Assembly (NCBI GenBank): GCA_029339505.1
Contig: JAQISU010000192.1
Coordinates: 124,001-188,000 of the forward strand
DNA: 64,000 nucleotides
DNA from: Unio delphinus
Lineage: Eukaryota > Mollusca > Bivalvia > Unionida > Unionidae
Direction of reading: 5' to 3'
Part shown: positions 63,586 through 64,000 of the stretch, piece by piece
Position numbering within the stretch: the first letter of the stretch is position 1
How the letters are laid out: the number at the start of each line of letters is the position of its first letter
Made by a program: the position numbers and the translations under genes
The notes under the pieces: model-generated
The model's database searches: none
What the model saw: only the letters and a program-made list of their open reading frames with translations
Told to the model about the DNA's origin: nothing

Positions 63586-64000
63586 ATCCTCGCTAAGGAA
63601 CAGTTGAATCCAACCTATAGACTGGCGGTCTACCCGTAGCTCATTTTATACTAGATATTTTATGCGCGGTGACACTCCAAATAGGATCAGTAGCTCTTTT
63701 TGTGCCACTCTCGAGCTCTCCTGGTTCATATAAATATCTTACAGTTAAATTACCGACAATTGGTTGTTTCAAAAAATCATTTTGTGGTTTTACAGGTATA
63801 TACTTTTTTTTAATCGCCTTGTTAGGTTTCATGTTGATTGTTCGAGTAATCTCATTATTCAACGCGATAATTACGCCTGTTAATCTCTTGATCCATTCAC
63901 GAGATTGTTTATCCTGAATAAATTCCTTCGCGTATTGATATCTAAATAACCGCTCAGCAAGCGTCCGATTAAATCGTTCAACAATTCCCTGATCGCGTTG
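63528..64000 (-). pseudogene. Retroviral-type integrase, C-terminal part, runs off window (copy 2)
   Basis: From the right edge the minus strand reads GIVERFNRTLAERLF with the catalytic Glu, continues open to 63641, then stops early (SVTAHKISSIK) where copy 1 continues for about 46 residues. The rest of the copy-1 C-terminus is still readable in other frames down to about 63528. The two catalytic Asp residues lie beyond 64000. Confidence 0.8.

Larger units (their letters stand above)
50421..64000. mobile_element. Polinton/Maverick-like viral element, copy 2 (left part)
   Basis: Begins with terminal repeat AGCAGCAGAAGGGGCGAATC at 50421 and runs off the window. Minus-strand capsid and virion genes (50565-57851) are followed by a non-coding repeat block, an HNH relic, the zinc protein, polymerase-helicase-HNH and integrase. 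By comparison with copy 1, about 2.5 kb (rest of integrase, PLA2-like protein, ATPase, right terminus) should lie beyond 64000. Nearly every gene has stops or frameshifts, so this is an old inactive insertion. Confidence 0.87.

Overview
The window looks like AT-rich animal nuclear DNA. Genes are sparse, there are long TA, CATA/GATA and ATT microsatellites, a 103-bp satellite, L2/CR1-type LINE copies, Ty3/Gypsy relics and one intact rhodopsin-class receptor gene. An invertebrate host is likely. The microsatellite style and receptor type would suit a mollusc, perhaps a cephalopod, but that is a guess.

The main content is two copies of a virus-like, self-replicating DNA element of the Polinton/Maverick (adintovirus-like) kind. 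Copy 1 (1-6782) enters from the left and carries its replication/integration half: a small zinc protein, a fused family-B DNA polymerase + SF1 helicase + HNH protein (one frameshift, one stop), a retroviral-type integrase, a zinc-ribbon/phospholipase-A2-like protein and a packaging ATPase. It ends at a terminal repeat of the AG...CT type. Copy 2 (50421-64000) starts at a matching terminal repeat and runs off the right edge. It shows the morphogenesis half on the minus strand: penton-like minor capsid, a small membrane protein, a coiled-coil protein, adenovirus-type protease, pX/pVI-like minor virion proteins, double-jelly-roll major capsid and several unknowns. Then come a repeat-rich non-coding block, a relic HNH homing endonuclease, the zinc protein, the polymerase-helicase and the integrase. 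Put together, a full element would be about 15-16 kb with a regular core-gene set. Copy 2 is heavily broken; copy 1 is nearly intact in the part seen. A third remnant (9181-10145) holds only major-capsid and neighbouring sequence.

Between the copies: 6568-11835 is a composite of terminal repeats, a dispersed ~215-bp repeat, a 5'-truncated LINE, the capsid remnant and a decayed repeat-family ORF. From 11836 to 50420 is host-like DNA with a peptide-receptor-like GPCR (17451-18557, minus), a second LINE (24430-26010), the satellite (27732-28756), two decayed Gypsy pol regions (33440-34155 and 36840-37500) and many microsatellites. No rRNA, tRNA or CRISPR array was recognised.
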